NCBI GenBank assembly: GCA_963725315.1
Contig: CAVRYA010000001.1
Location: 62,001 to 126,000, forward strand
Reading direction: 5' to 3'
Length of the DNA stretch: 64,000 nucleotides
Source of the DNA: JBBRHQ01 sp963725315
GTDB taxonomy: Bacteria > Actinomycetota > Thermoleophilia > Solirubrobacterales > 70-9
Part shown: piece after piece, positions 8,870 through 16,898 of the stretch
How positions within the stretch are numbered: position 1 is the stretch's first letter
How the letters are laid out: each line of letters starts with the position of its first letter
Notes under the pieces: generated by a model
Databases searched by the model: none
Told to the model about the DNA's origin: nothing
What the model saw: only the letters and a program-made list of their open reading frames with translations
Program-made: the position numbers and the translations under genes

Positions 8870-9529
8870 TCAGCTCGGCTGGGGAACGATCCGGATGTAG
8901 GGCTTGGGAGACTCCCAGCCGTCCGGATAGGTCTCCCTGGCCTCGTCGTCGGAGACCGAGCCGGCGATGATCACGTCCTCGCCCTGCTTCCAGTTGACCG
9001 GCGTCGCCACCTTGTGGCTGGCGGTCAGCTGCAGTGAGTCGATCACCCGCAGGACCTCGTCGAAGTTGCGCCCGGTGGTCATCGGGTAGACGAGGATCAG
9101 CTTCACCTTCTTGTCGGGCCCGATGACGACGACATTGCGCACCGTCTGGTTGTCGGCCGGGGTGCGGTCCACGGGATCGCCCTCGACCTCGGCGGGGAGC
9201 ATCCCGTAGAGCTTCGACACCTTGAAGTCGGTGTCGGCGATCAGCGGATAGTTGGGAGCCGTGCCCTGGGTCTCCTCGATGTCCTTCGCCCAATCCTCGT
9301 GACGGTCGGACGGGTCGACCGAGAGGCCGATGATCTTCACGTTGCGCGATTCGAAATCGGGCTTGATCTTCGCCATGTAACCCAGCTCGGTCGTGCAGAC
9401 GGGCGTGAAGTCCTTGGGGTGCGAGAAGAGCACCGCCCAGCTGTCGCCGATCCAGTCGTGGAAGCTGATCGGGCCCTCGGTCGTCTCGGCTTCGAAGTCC
9501 GGGGCGGTGTCGCCAATTCTCAGTGCCAT
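8870..9529 (-). CDS. 1-Cys peroxiredoxin (Prx6 type)
   Basis: 219 residues. The peroxidatic motif DFTPVCTTE has Cys45; VKIIGLSVDPSDRHEDW, IADTDFKVSKLYGML and VRNVVVIGPDKKVKL follow in family order, with the extended C-terminal domain (TPVNWKQGEDVIIAGSV) typical of Prx6. No resolving cysteine is seen. Start is ATG at 9529 with GGAGGA upstream. It reduces hydrogen peroxide and organic hydroperoxides. Confidence 0.95.
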   Translation of the reverse strand: MALRIGDTAPDFEAETTEGPISFHDWIGDSWAVLFSHPKDFTPVCTTELGYMAKIKPDFESRNVKIIGLSVDPSDRHEDWAKDIEETQGTAPNYPLIADTDFKVSKLYGMLPAEVEGDPVDRTPADNQTVRNVVVIGPDKKVKLILVYPMTTGRNFDEVLRVIDSLQLTASHKVATPVNWKQGEDVIIAGSVSDDEARETYPDGWESPKPYIRIVPQPS

Positions 9530-9599
9530 TCCTGTTTTCCTCCTTGTGGACTGATCCAATAAAGAATGTAGAGGAAAGCGCCAGCTTGGCCCGAGAAGG

Positions 9600-9605
9600 G
9601 ATACT
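9600..9605 (+). promoter_or_regulatory. GATACT -10-like element before SnoaL gene
   Basis: GATACT followed by CGACAGTCG and the ATG at 9615: the same hexamer and 9-nt spacing as other SnoaL leaders, although the downstream bases differ. Confidence 0.45.
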
Positions 9606-9614
9606 CGACAGTCG

Positions 9615-10094
9615 ATGTCGGGGGAGAACATCGAAGCCGGAGAGGCGCGCATCGCCCTCGAAGCCGCCGGGCGTGAGGAGTCGGCTACGTCGCGGGAGAG
9701 GGTCGATCTGGTCAAGCGCTTTGTGGAGGCCTACAACCGCCGAGACGTCGAGGCAATGCTGGAGGAGCTCGACCCTGAGGTCGAGTGGCACCCGGCGATC
9801 CTGGGGCCGTTGGAAGGAAAGGCGACCGTGTACCGCGGCCACGAGGGAGTGCGCATGTGGGTCCGGGACCTGGACGAAGTGTTCGCCGATATCCATGTCG
9901 ATTACTCGGAGATCCGCGACCTCGGCGAGAGGATCGTTGCAATCGGCAGAATTCGCATGCGTGGCACGGGGAGCGGTGCCGAGACCGTGTCACAGCTCGC
10001 ATCGGTGATCGACTATGAGAACGACAAGGCAATTCGGGTTCGGACCTATCTCGACCCCGGGAAAGCCCTCGAAGCCGCCGGGCTGGAGGAGTAG
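9615..10094 (+). CDS. SnoaL-like protein with an extra N-terminal tail derived from another copy
   Basis: 159 residues, about 25 longer than its relatives. The core from residue 27 (SRERVDLVKRFVEAYNRRDVEAMLEELDPEVEWHP...) is a standard SnoaL domain ending KALEAAGLEE. The first 26 residues are MSGENIEAG then EARIALEAAGREES, which is the start of one copy joined to the C-terminal tail of another with its stop lost. First gene of a three-gene unit, 3 nt before the next start. Confidence 0.85.
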   Translation: MSGENIEAGEARIALEAAGREESATSRERVDLVKRFVEAYNRRDVEAMLEELDPEVEWHPAILGPLEGKATVYRGHEGVRMWVRDLDEVFADIHVDYSEIRDLGERIVAIGRIRMRGTGSGAETVSQLASVIDYENDKAIRVRTYLDPGKALEAAGLEE

Positions 10095-10097
10095 GCG

Positions 10098-10499
10098 ATG
10101 GCGCAAGAGAACGTGGCGCTTGTCCATGCAGGACTTGACGCGGTGAATCGAGGTGGGGTCGAGGCCGTGCTTCGGATGTGTGATCCGGAAATCGAATGGA
10201 TCGCGATTCCCGGATTCCTGCCCGACGCCGAGGACTACCACGGAAGGGCCGGCGTCCGAGCATGGTTTGAGAAGGTCGGCGAGACCTTCGGGGAGGTTGA
10301 GTGGGAAGCTGAGGAGGTCGTCGAGAACGGCGAGCGACTCCTGGTGGCGCTGAGCCTCCGCGCCTCTGGCCGCGCCAGCGGCATAGCTGGGGAGTTCCGG
10401 ATCTTCCAAGTCTGGACGGTCCGTGACAGCAAGCTCGTCCGCTTGGAGTCCTACCTGACTCTTGATGAAGCCCGCGAGGCCGCCGGCCTGAGGGAGTAG
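10098..10499 (+). CDS. SnoaL-like (NTF2-fold) protein
   Basis: 133 residues, MAQENVALVHAGLDAVNRGG to DEAREAAGLRE. It shares DPEIEWIAIPGF and the YHGRAGVRAWFEKVGETF helix with the array. ATG lies 3 nt after the previous stop, with GAGGAG in the previous C-terminal codons as ribosome-binding site. Confidence 0.88.
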   Translation: MAQENVALVHAGLDAVNRGGVEAVLRMCDPEIEWIAIPGFLPDAEDYHGRAGVRAWFEKVGETFGEVEWEAEEVVENGERLLVALSLRASGRASGIAGEFRIFQVWTVRDSKLVRLESYLTLDEAREAAGLRE

Positions 10500-10501
10500 C
10501 C

Positions 10502-10903
10502 GTGTCGCAGGAGAACATCGAGCTCGTCCGAGGGGCCTTCGCGGTGATGACGATTCCCGGCGATCCTGGACCGATGATTGCGGCCAGCGGTCCGGACTTC
10601 GAGATGCACCTCGTGGGGATGGGCGGAGGACCCGCCCACTACGCGGGGGCGGATGGGATCCGGGAGTTCTTCCGCGACGTGGCCGAGAGCTGGGAATCCT
10701 TCCGCTTTGAGGCCACGGACCTCCGCGACCTCGGCGATTCCGTCCTGGTCCTCGCCGACGTGCGCGGTCGCGGGCGCGTCAGCGGGGTCGAGGTCGACGA
10801 CCGATGGGGGTGGATCATCGAATGTAGACATGGGAGCGCTGCCAATCTGCGCGGGTATCTTGACCAGCGCGAAGCACTCGAGGCCGCCGGGCTTCAGGAA
10901 TAG
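10502..10903 (+). CDS. SnoaL-like (NTF2-fold) protein
   Basis: 133 residues from GTG at 10502, MSQENIELVRGAFAVMT to REALEAAGLQE. The first strand region is divergent (GPDFEMHLVGMGGG) compared with the WHP-type copies, suggesting a different pocket. It is the last SnoaL gene of this unit and ends CAG GAA TAG, 5 nt before the dehydrogenase gene that follows, so the two are probably co-transcribed. Confidence 0.86.
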   Translation: MSQENIELVRGAFAVMTIPGDPGPMIAASGPDFEMHLVGMGGGPAHYAGADGIREFFRDVAESWESFRFEATDLRDLGDSVLVLADVRGRGRVSGVEVDDRWGWIIECRHGSAANLRGYLDQREALEAAGLQE

Positions 10904-10908
10904 GGGCC

Positions 10909-12045
10909 ATGGACCAACTCTCCCTCGGAGTCTTCGCCGGCTCTCGCAAGGAGCACGAGCGACGACTGCCGATCCATCCGCGGCAGCTCGCTGACGTCGA
11001 CGGCGATTTGCGGCGTCACATCTTTCTCGAGCACGGGTACGGCGAGCGCTTCGGCCTCGCTGACGCGGATCTGGCGCCGCTGATCGGCGGTCTGCGCTCG
11101 CACGAGCAGCTCTACGAGTGCGACGTGCTGGTGCTTCCCAAGCCGATGGCTGATGACCTTGCCGAGATGCGCGAGGGGCAGGTCTTGTGGGGATGGCCGC
11201 ACTGCGTCCAGGACGAGACGATCACCCAGCTGGCGATCGATCGGCGGCTGACCCTGATTGCCTGGGAGGCGATGAACTACTGGGCGGACGATGGATCCTT
11301 TGGCATCCACATCTTCCACAAGAACAACGAGCTCGCGGGGTACTGCTCGACCCTGCACGCGATGGAGCTGATGGGGATCACCGGAGAGTACGGGCGCCGG
11401 CTGCGAGCTGTGGTGATCAGCTTCGGGTCAACCGGGCGGGGTGCGGTGACGGCACTTGGCGCCATGGGCATTCAGGACATCTCGTTACTGACGCGGCGTC
11501 AGGTCGCGGCCGTCGCGGCGCCGATCCACTCGGCGAGGATGATCACCTTCGAGCGGGATCCGGATCACCCCGGTCAGACACTGGAGCTGGACAGCGAGCA
11601 CGAGTCCGTCGCCGCATTCCTTGCCGAGCACGACATCATCGTCAACTGCGCCCTTCAGGACACCGACGCGCCACTGATCTTCGTGATGAACGACGAGTTG
11701 GGGCTCTTCCGGCGCGGGACCCTCTTCGTCGACGTGGCTTGCGATGCGGGGATGGGCTTCGAATGGGCTCGGCCGACGTCATTCGCGAATCCGATCTTCA
11801 CGATCGGCGACGGCCTCTGCTGCTATGCGGTCGATCACAGCCCGTCGTTTTTGTGGGACTCCGCCACGTGGGAGATCAGCCAGGCTCTGGTGCCGCATCT
11901 GGGGACCGTCATCTCGGGACCCCGGGCGTGGGAGGCCGATAAGACCATCAGGCGGGCGATCGAGATCCGCGACGGCGTGATCCAGAATCCGAAGATCCTC
12001 TCGTTCCAGCGGCGCTCGGCCGAATTCCCGCACGACCGGCTCTGA
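10909..12045 (+). CDS. Alanine dehydrogenase/PNT-family NAD(P) dehydrogenase, carboxyethylornithine-synthase-like
   Basis: 378 residues. The N-terminal AlaDH/PNT catalytic domain is recognisable from GVFAGSRKEHERRLPIHPRQ (conserved KE-RR-P pattern) and VLVLPKPM. A Rossmann NAD(P) domain follows with VVISFGSTGRGAVTALGAMG, and a late DVACDAGMGFEW replaces the usual alanine dehydrogenase motif. This pattern is nearest to N5-(carboxyethyl)ornithine synthase-like enzymes, which reductively join pyruvate to an amino group, but the substrate cannot be set from sequence. Start ATG lies 5 nt after the SnoaL stop. Confidence 0.75.
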   Translation: MDQLSLGVFAGSRKEHERRLPIHPRQLADVDGDLRRHIFLEHGYGERFGLADADLAPLIGGLRSHEQLYECDVLVLPKPMADDLAEMREGQVLWGWPHCVQDETITQLAIDRRLTLIAWEAMNYWADDGSFGIHIFHKNNELAGYCSTLHAMELMGITGEYGRRLRAVVISFGSTGRGAVTALGAMGIQDISLLTRRQVAAVAAPIHSARMITFERDPDHPGQTLELDSEHESVAAFLAEHDIIVNCALQDTDAPLIFVMNDELGLFRRGTLFVDVACDAGMGFEWARPTSFANPIFTIGDGLCCYAVDHSPSFLWDSATWEISQALVPHLGTVISGPRAWEADKTIRRAIEIRDGVIQNPKILSFQRRSAEFPHDRL

Positions 12046-12097
12046 CCGAGCGGCGGAAAGTCCGCCCCGGGGCCGTTGCGATGTCGCTGGTGATCAG

Positions 12098-12376
12098 TCG
12101 GGGCGAACGGTTCAATTTCGCCGCACCAGCGGGGTTGCGGGGTGTTCCGCTACCAGGTTGCTACCGATTCGGGGCGGCTGGCGTGCGGGCAGGGGTGGTA
12201 GCAAGCGGCGTCGACCTCGGCGTCGGGTGGTGGATCTGCCGGTGCCGACCGAAGCGTCTGCGGGCGCTGATTGCGACCGAGACCAGCCGACAGCCGCGTC
12301 GTTCGCCCGAGGTCTGCTCCCTCCTGGTCCGCTCCTCGTTGGCGACGCGTCCCCGAGGGGCGATACTGCGCAGGCG
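12098..12376 (+). repeat. Right-arm att-like repeat plus SnoaL leader, copy 1
   Basis: Begins with the 8-bp core TCGGGGCG (12098-12105), then GAACGG TTCAATTTCGCCGCA, two GCTACC sites (about 12149-12173), and an inverted GGTAGCAAGCGG near 12197. It then runs through GTCCCCGAGGGGCGATACTGCGCAGGCG into the SnoaL ATG. The same roughly 280-bp block recurs at 13652-13930, and its first 75 bp at 34203-34276. No gene is evident in it. Interpreted as core plus integrase-arm region of an integrated element. Confidence 0.65.
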
Positions 12377-12769
12377 ATGTCGCAGGAGAACGTGGAGGCG
12401 GTTCGGGCACGGTACGGGCAGTTCGCCCGCGGAGATTTCAGTCAAATGGCGGATGTCGCCGACGACTTCGAGCTCGTAACCACCCCAGAAAATCCTGACG
12501 CGGGGACCTATCGCGGAGAGGCCGCACAGCGGTGGTTGAGGGCGTGGGTGGAGTCCTTCGAAGGGCACACGATCGAGGCCACCGAGATCATCGATGCGGG
12601 CGAGAAGGTAGTCATCGCAATCTTTCAACGGGGCCGCCCACGCGGAAGCCAAACCGTGGTGGAGGGCCGTTGGTGGCAGGTGCTGACGTTTCGCGCCGAC
12701 GTCGTTGCCCGGATCGAGACATTTCAGGAACGCACCCAGGCCTTCGAAGCCGCCGGGCTTCAGGAGTAG
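12377..12769 (+). CDS. SnoaL-like (NTF2-fold) protein
   Basis: 130 residues, MSQENVEAVRARYGQFARGD to TQAFEAAGLQE. Start is fixed by the leader GATACTGCGCAGGCG ending at 12376. The central strand reads EKVVIAIFQRGRPRGSQ and the last strand pair WWQVLTFRADVVARIETF. It is the first gene inside the att-flanked segment 12.1-13.66 kb. Confidence 0.88.
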   Translation: MSQENVEAVRARYGQFARGDFSQMADVADDFELVTTPENPDAGTYRGEAAQRWLRAWVESFEGHTIEATEIIDAGEKVVIAIFQRGRPRGSQTVVEGRWWQVLTFRADVVARIETFQERTQAFEAAGLQE

Positions 12770-12772
12770 GCG

Positions 12773-13038
12773 ATGTCGCAGGAGAACGTGGAGATCGTGC
12801 GCCAATCTTTGGAGGCATATACACGCGGCGAGGTTGAGGAGATGCTCTCGTACATCGATCCGGAGGGGGAGCTTCACTCGGCGATCATCGGCGGCGCCGA
12901 GGCCAAGGTGTTCCGCGGACACGACGGATTTCGCCGGTGGTTTGCCGAAAAGCCCGTCCCGACACGGCGAAGCGTCTTCGGTGCGATCAAGTAGGCGGCG
13001 CAAGACGCCCTTATCAAGCGCACCAGCACCAAGGGTAG
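12773..13038 (+). pseudogene. Chimera: SnoaL N-terminal half joined to a small RRxxFGAIK gene, with an amber stop
   Basis: Codons 1-58 are a normal SnoaL start (MSQENVEIVRQSLEAYTRGE to HDGFRRWF). The frame then switches without a gap into EKPVPTRRSVFGAIK, the C-terminal part of the small protein at 16899-17042. TAG at 12992-12994 stands where that protein has a Lys codon; beyond it the frame continues AAQDALIKRTSTKG to its proper stop at 13036, followed by the same flanking TTCGCAGCGAA. A recombination product, so a 73-residue truncated protein at most. Confidence 0.8.
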
Positions 13039-13073
13039 TTCGCAGCGAAAGCGGGGGGATTGGCCCGCGAAAC

Positions 13074-13262
13074 TCAGTGCGAGCGGCTTGGGGCGATCAT
13101 CATCCAAATCATCGAGACACACATCGCTGCGCACGCCAGCCCGCCGACTACGGCCAGGGCCGGAATGCTGAGGATGATTCCCGTGACCAAGATCAAGCTT
13201 GCGACGCCGCAACCAAACATCTGCCGACGATGATGCGCGAAATGCTCCTTGACTGCTGTCAT
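13074..13262 (-). CDS. Small two-helix membrane protein
   Basis: 62 residues. MTAVKEHFAHHRRQMFGCG is followed by two hydrophobic segments (VASLILVTGIILSIPALAVV, then LACAAMCVSMIWMMI). AAAGGAG lies about 8 nt before the ATG at 13262, which supports expression. The His-rich N-terminus and membrane cysteines are notable, but no function is assigned. It is the only minus-strand gene in this att-flanked segment. Confidence 0.6.
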   Translation of the reverse strand: MTAVKEHFAHHRRQMFGCGVASLILVTGIILSIPALAVVGGLACAAMCVSMIWMMIAPSRSH

Positions 13263-13497
13263 TGCGCGCTCCTTTCCTGACTTCCGTCAACGCGACGATA
13301 CGACTAGGCGCGCACGGGGACAACCGGGGGGCCCCACAATCTGAGGTGGCCAATTACGGACCCAGCAGTGAGTCTTCATCCCAAGCCGGGTTTGCGGACC
13401 AGGTTCGCAAGCAGCAGGGCGGAGGAGGCGCGTCAGGCGGTCTGGCCGGGTCAGCCGGAAGCGATCCATCGAGCCGCTCCTGCTGAGCGATTCGCCC

Positions 13498-13659
13498 CCA
13501 GCTACCACCCCGCTTGCTACCGATCAGCTACCGATTCTCGGCGACGGGGGCTTCCCCAGGCGTGAGTCGCCGTGCCTGGCGATCCGCGCCAGAGGCGGGT
13601 TTCGGCCCATATATCGCGGTTTGTCGCGGTCTGACGGGGAGACTGAATGAGTCGGGGCG
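13498..13659 (+). repeat. Left-arm att-like repeat, copy 1 (ends in core)
   Basis: Three GCTACC sites in CAGCTACCACCCCGCTTGC and TACCGATCAGCTACCGATTC, a GC-rich spacer, two short TCGCGGT iterons (TCGCGGTTTG TCGCGGTCTG), then ACGGGGAGACTGAA and the core TCGGGGCG at 13652-13659. The same block lies at 19106-19302 and 36606-36795, the last directly abutting an intact tRNA-Pro. Here it is joined to a right arm, giving an attP-like arrangement. Confidence 0.65.
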
Positions 13660-13930
13660 AACGGTTCAATTTCGCCGCACGAGCGGGATTGCGGGGTGTT
13701 CCGCTACCAGGTTGCTACCGATTCGGGGCGGCTGGCGTGCGGGCAGGGGTGGTAGCAAGCGGCGTCGACGTCGGCGGCGGGTGGTGGATCTCCCGGTGCC
13801 GACCGCAGCGTCTGCTGGCCGCTGACCGCGACCGAGGCCAGCATGACTGCCGCGTCGTTCGCCGGAGGTCTGACCCCTCCCGTCCACACCTCCTTGGCAA
13901 GGCGTCCCCGAGGGTGATGCTCCCCAGGCG
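13652..13930 (+). repeat. Right-arm att-like repeat plus SnoaL leader, copy 2
   Basis: Second copy of the block at 12098-12376, nearly identical over the first 115 bp and similar up to the SnoaL start. The leader here reads GGGTGATGCTCCCCAGGCG, so the GATACT hexamer is damaged. It follows a left arm directly, sharing the core at 13652-13659. Confidence 0.65.
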
Positions 13931-14041
13931 ATGTCGCGGGAGAACGTGGAGCCTTCTCCAAGAATTCGGGATGGACTCTCGGGGCCAGCGCGGGTAGGCT
14001 CAGATCGCCTAGGTGAGGAGGGGTGGAGTGCCGGGCGGTAG
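13931..14041 (+). pseudogene. Remnant of a SnoaL gene start
   Basis: MSRENVEPSPRIRD and then unrelated residues to TAG at 14039. Only the first seven codons match the array consensus, directly after the leader repeat. It is a deletion scar; the rest of the gene is gone. Confidence 0.6.
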
Positions 14042-14247
14042 GCGACAGGGGGCCCCGAGGCTCGTCTATGTCATTGAGTCCCCTTTCATGCATGCACGTC
14101 GTCCCGGCTCGCCTCGGCAGGCGGCTGCCCCGCGTCCGAGTTCCGCTGGCCCTTGCGCTCGCCGCATTGGCCTTGGAACGCGGTCAGGCGAGCCCAGAGG
14201 CAGCTCAAGAACGCGCAGAAAAACCTGAAGGGGGCTTGCGGTTAACC

Positions 14248-15393
14248 GTGTCGGACTGGAGCGTATCTGGAGCCGCCGCACGGATCACCGCCTTGGCCCT
14301 CTGCGCCCTCGCCCTCTGCGCCGTATCGGCCAACCCGGCCTGGTCGAAGGCCCTCACCGCGAAGCAGACCGCCAACAAGGTCCTGCGGCTTGACCCCCGC
14401 AAGCCCGCCGACATCGACCTGTTCACGTCCAAGTACGCGAACGGTGCCGATGGCTTCTATCCGCAGGGGAGCGCGATGCACGCCGCATCAGGACCCGACC
14501 CGACCGAGGCCCGAGCCCGCGCCAAGCTGAAGAGCTACCTAGTGGAGCAGTTCCCGAACAACACCGCAAAGGTTCACTCGGCGCTGGCGCTCTTTGACGG
14601 CCAGCAGGCCAAGGACATGATTCCCGACCCGACCCTCAGGGCGGCGTTCGTCGGCATGAGGGGGACGTTGCTCCAACCGTCGATCAGCCATTTGCTCAAC
14701 AGCGGCAGGTTCGCTTCTCCCGTGCGCTTTGGCTCGATCCCCCAGCAAGGCCTGATCGCAATCACCGCAGGATCCGGGCCGCGGTCGATCATCTTCAACA
14801 ACCGCTATGAGCGGGAGGATTTCCGATATCTGGTGGGCATCATCGGCCACGAGGCCCTCCACGATGACGTCTCTGGCCCGGGCAGCGAGGAGGCGGTCCT
14901 CAACTCGCTCTCTGCGATGACGTACCTCCAGGTGCTGAGCAGGCACCCGGAGATGGCCTATACCGGCACGGAGCTATCCCGACAGATGAACGACCTCGCC
15001 CTGGTCTTCCTCAATACTCACGAGCGCGGCTCGCCGAACAGCGAGGTTTATGCCCCAACAGGCAAGGGGGTCGCCCCCGCGAGCCCGCGCAACGCACATG
15101 ACATCTGGACGATCTTTGTCCCGTCTGGCGACGGCGGCACATCTCCCGCACCCGGCCCGCTGGGCCAGATCACCACAAGCCTCGGCCTTGCTAGGACGAC
15201 CACGTTCAACCTGGCCACCGCGAAGACCTTCGCCCACCTCAACGACAAGTGGCTCTCAGACGTAGGCAGGGTCCAGGTCGAGGTTCTGCTGCAGATGGTC
15301 TCGGTGAAGACGATCGCCGCCAAGGCGAAGCTCAGTCGCAGCAAGGTGATCCGCAAGCTGCACCTGCGCCCCTATCTGAAGGCGATCAGGTAA
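14248..15393 (+). CDS. Secreted protein with an HEALH zinc-protease-like motif
   Basis: GTG at 14248 is preferred because a signal peptide follows (ITALALCALALCAVSANPAWS); the frame is open upstream to 14023 with weaker composition. The 381-residue product contains YLVGIIGHEALHDDVSGPGSEE at about residue 205-226; HEALH fits the gluzincin HExxH pattern, with acidic residues just downstream that could be the third ligand. The C-terminal end (VKTIAAKAKLSRSKVIRKLHL) resembles a helix-turn-helix, which is odd for an exported protein. No family recognised. The gene lies inside the second att-flanked segment. Confidence 0.65.
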   Translation: MSDWSVSGAAARITALALCALALCAVSANPAWSKALTAKQTANKVLRLDPRKPADIDLFTSKYANGADGFYPQGSAMHAASGPDPTEARARAKLKSYLVEQFPNNTAKVHSALALFDGQQAKDMIPDPTLRAAFVGMRGTLLQPSISHLLNSGRFASPVRFGSIPQQGLIAITAGSGPRSIIFNNRYEREDFRYLVGIIGHEALHDDVSGPGSEEAVLNSLSAMTYLQVLSRHPEMAYTGTELSRQMNDLALVFLNTHERGSPNSEVYAPTGKGVAPASPRNAHDIWTIFVPSGDGGTSPAPGPLGQITTSLGLARTTTFNLATAKTFAHLNDKWLSDVGRVQVEVLLQMVSVKTIAAKAKLSRSKVIRKLHLRPYLKAIR

Positions 15394-15426
15394 ACGCCCT
15401 ACGCCGCCCCGACGGTCATCCATCGG

Positions 15427-15432
15427 GATACT
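15427..15432 (+). promoter_or_regulatory. GATACT -10-like element of the SnoaL leader
   Basis: GATACTGCGCAGGCG immediately before the ATG at 15442, identical to the leaders at 12362 and 35208, although the DNA further upstream differs. This limits the conserved signal to about 15 bp. Confidence 0.5.
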
Positions 15433-15441
15433 GCGCAGGCG

Positions 15442-15846
15442 ATGTCGCAAGAGAACGTGGAGATCGTGCGCCGGGGTATCGAGGCATACAACCGCGGTGA
15501 CCTCGACGGGATGTTGGCCGACTGGGCGCCCGACGCCGTGTTGGACTGGTCCAACTCTCGCGGGCTCGATGCTCGTGTCTTTCGGGGGCACAACGAGATC
15601 AGGGTGTTTATGCAGCGTCTCATCGGGTCGTTCGAGAACGCCCGAATAGAGCTAGTCGATCATCCGGTAGAGATCGACGATGGCCTCGTGATCGCGGAAA
15701 ACGTCACATATTTTGGAGGACGAGACGGCATCGAAGTTCAGGCTCGAAGCGCCTGGCTGGCGACGATCCGGAACGGGAAACAGACCTCGCTAACGCTCTA
15801 TCAGACGAAGCAAGAAGCCCTCGAAGCCGCAGGGCTGTCGGAGTAG
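15442..15846 (+). CDS. SnoaL-like (NTF2-fold) protein
   Basis: 134 residues, MSQENVEIVRRGIEAYNRGD to QEALEAAGLSE. It has ADWAPDAVLDWSNSRG at the first strand and VIAENVTYFGGRDGIEVQ in the sheet. First gene of a unit of three; stop CGGAGTAG sits 3 nt before the next ATG. Confidence 0.87.
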   Translation: MSQENVEIVRRGIEAYNRGDLDGMLADWAPDAVLDWSNSRGLDARVFRGHNEIRVFMQRLIGSFENARIELVDHPVEIDDGLVIAENVTYFGGRDGIEVQARSAWLATIRNGKQTSLTLYQTKQEALEAAGLSE

Positions 15847-15849
15847 GCG

Positions 15850-16416
15850 ATGTCGCAGGAGAACGTGGAAATCGTCAAGGCGACCCTGACCGCGATGAAC
15901 CGGGGGGATTGGCAGGCGGCTTTCAAAGCCGCTGCCCGGGACGCGGAAATTGACCTCTCGCGAGCGGTCGGTCTGGACCGCGGCATGTATCGCATCGACC
16001 AGTTTCGACGCCTCGCGGAGGAGTTTGGCAAGAGCTGGGACTCCGTTCGGTACGAGGCTGATGAGTTGAGGCCGGGGAGCACGTGGTAACGCCCTTCACA
16101 AACCGTCTCCTGGGCCGCGATGGGGTCGAGGTGCCACCGGCGGATCAAGCGGATGCGGGAGCGAGGGATGACCCTGCAGGCGATTGCGGATCGGCTGAAT
16201 AGGGAGGGCGTGCCGACGCTGCGAGGAGGCGCTGAGTGGCGACCGTCAAGCGTCCAGGCGACGATCGGCCACCTTCACGGGCGTGGCAAGGAAAGCGGGG
16301 CCCGGGTCGAGTCCCCTATCGGGTATGTGATCGACTTCAAGAACGGCAAGGCTGTTCGCTACCGCGACTACTTCGACCCCAACGAAGCCCTCCAAGCCGC
16401 CGGGCTTCAGGAGTAG
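15850..16416 (+). pseudogene. Broken SnoaL gene interrupted by a serine-recombinase fragment
   Basis: Starts MSQENVEIVKATLTAMNRGD. A G run at 16074-16077 appears one base short; correcting it continues GEHVVTPFTNRLLGRDGVEV. At about 16132 SnoaL sequence stops and a recombinase C-terminal fragment follows in another frame, which then reads straight into a second SnoaL C-terminus (SGARVESPIGYVIDFKNGKA to EALQAAGLQE). The two SnoaL parts overlap in content (both include the GR-G strand), so this is a join of two copies around foreign DNA rather than a clean insertion. Confidence 0.78.
16141..16272 (+). mobile_element. C-terminal fragment of a serine recombinase
   Basis: RIKRMRERGMTLQAIADRLN then REGVPTLRGGAEWRPSSVQA matches the region of large serine recombinases and resolvases after the catalytic domain (xxLRxxGxSLxxIAxxLNxxGVPTxxGxxWxxxxV). 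The catalytic domain is absent. It is about 44 residues embedded in a SnoaL gene, a scar of a former mobile element. Confidence 0.75.
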
Positions 16417-16419
16417 GCG

Positions 16420-16827
16420 ATGTCGCAGGAGAACGTCGACAGCTTCCGGCGATTGGCTGACGCGAATAACCGCCGGGACGTCGAGGCGGCACTGGCCGAG
16501 CTCGACACCGAGGTGGAGTGGTACGACGCGGCTCCGATGTTGCTCGGAGGCGGGGCAACCGTGTATAGCGGACACGACGGCATCCGCGATCTGATCCGCG
16601 AGATATGGGAGGCACTCGACGAGACCAGAATCGAGTTCGCCGAGATCCGCGATCTTGGCGACCGGATCGTCGCCACCGGTCGGCTGCACATGCGTGGCAG
16701 GGGCAGCGGTATCGAGATGGAATCGCCCTACGGCGTCGTCGCCGACTACGCGAACGGCAAGGCGACTCGCGTCTGGACCTACCTGGATAACAACAAAGCC
16801 CTCGAAGCCGCCGGGCTGTCGGAGTAG
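16420..16827 (+). CDS. SnoaL-like (NTF2-fold) protein
   Basis: 135 residues, MSQENVDSFRRLADANNRRD to NKALEAAGLSE. It has LDTEVEWYDAAPMLLGG and the conserved GDRIVATGRLHMRGRGSG strand. ATG is 3 nt after the preceding stop. Confidence 0.88.
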   Translation: MSQENVDSFRRLADANNRRDVEAALAELDTEVEWYDAAPMLLGGGATVYSGHDGIRDLIREIWEALDETRIEFAEIRDLGDRIVATGRLHMRGRGSGIEMESPYGVVADYANGKATRVWTYLDNNKALEAAGLSE

Positions 16828-16884
16828 CGCGGCGGCGATCCTCGGCGGTGGTGGTGGAGCTGCCAGCGATGGGCCGCGAACCAC

Positions 16885-16890
16885 TACAGT
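16885..16890 (+). promoter_or_regulatory. TACAGT -10 element of a leaderless gene
   Basis: TACAGT fits the actinobacterial TANNNT -10 pattern and lies 8 nt before ATG 16899, with no Shine-Dalgarno between. Confidence 0.5.
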
Positions 16891-16898
16891 CGCGTTCC

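Noticed and set aside
12098..13930. Right-arm repeats as insertion sequences
   Set aside because: No transposase, no terminal inverted repeats or target duplications; the link to tRNA-Pro 3' ends and arm-like sites fits site-specific integration instead.
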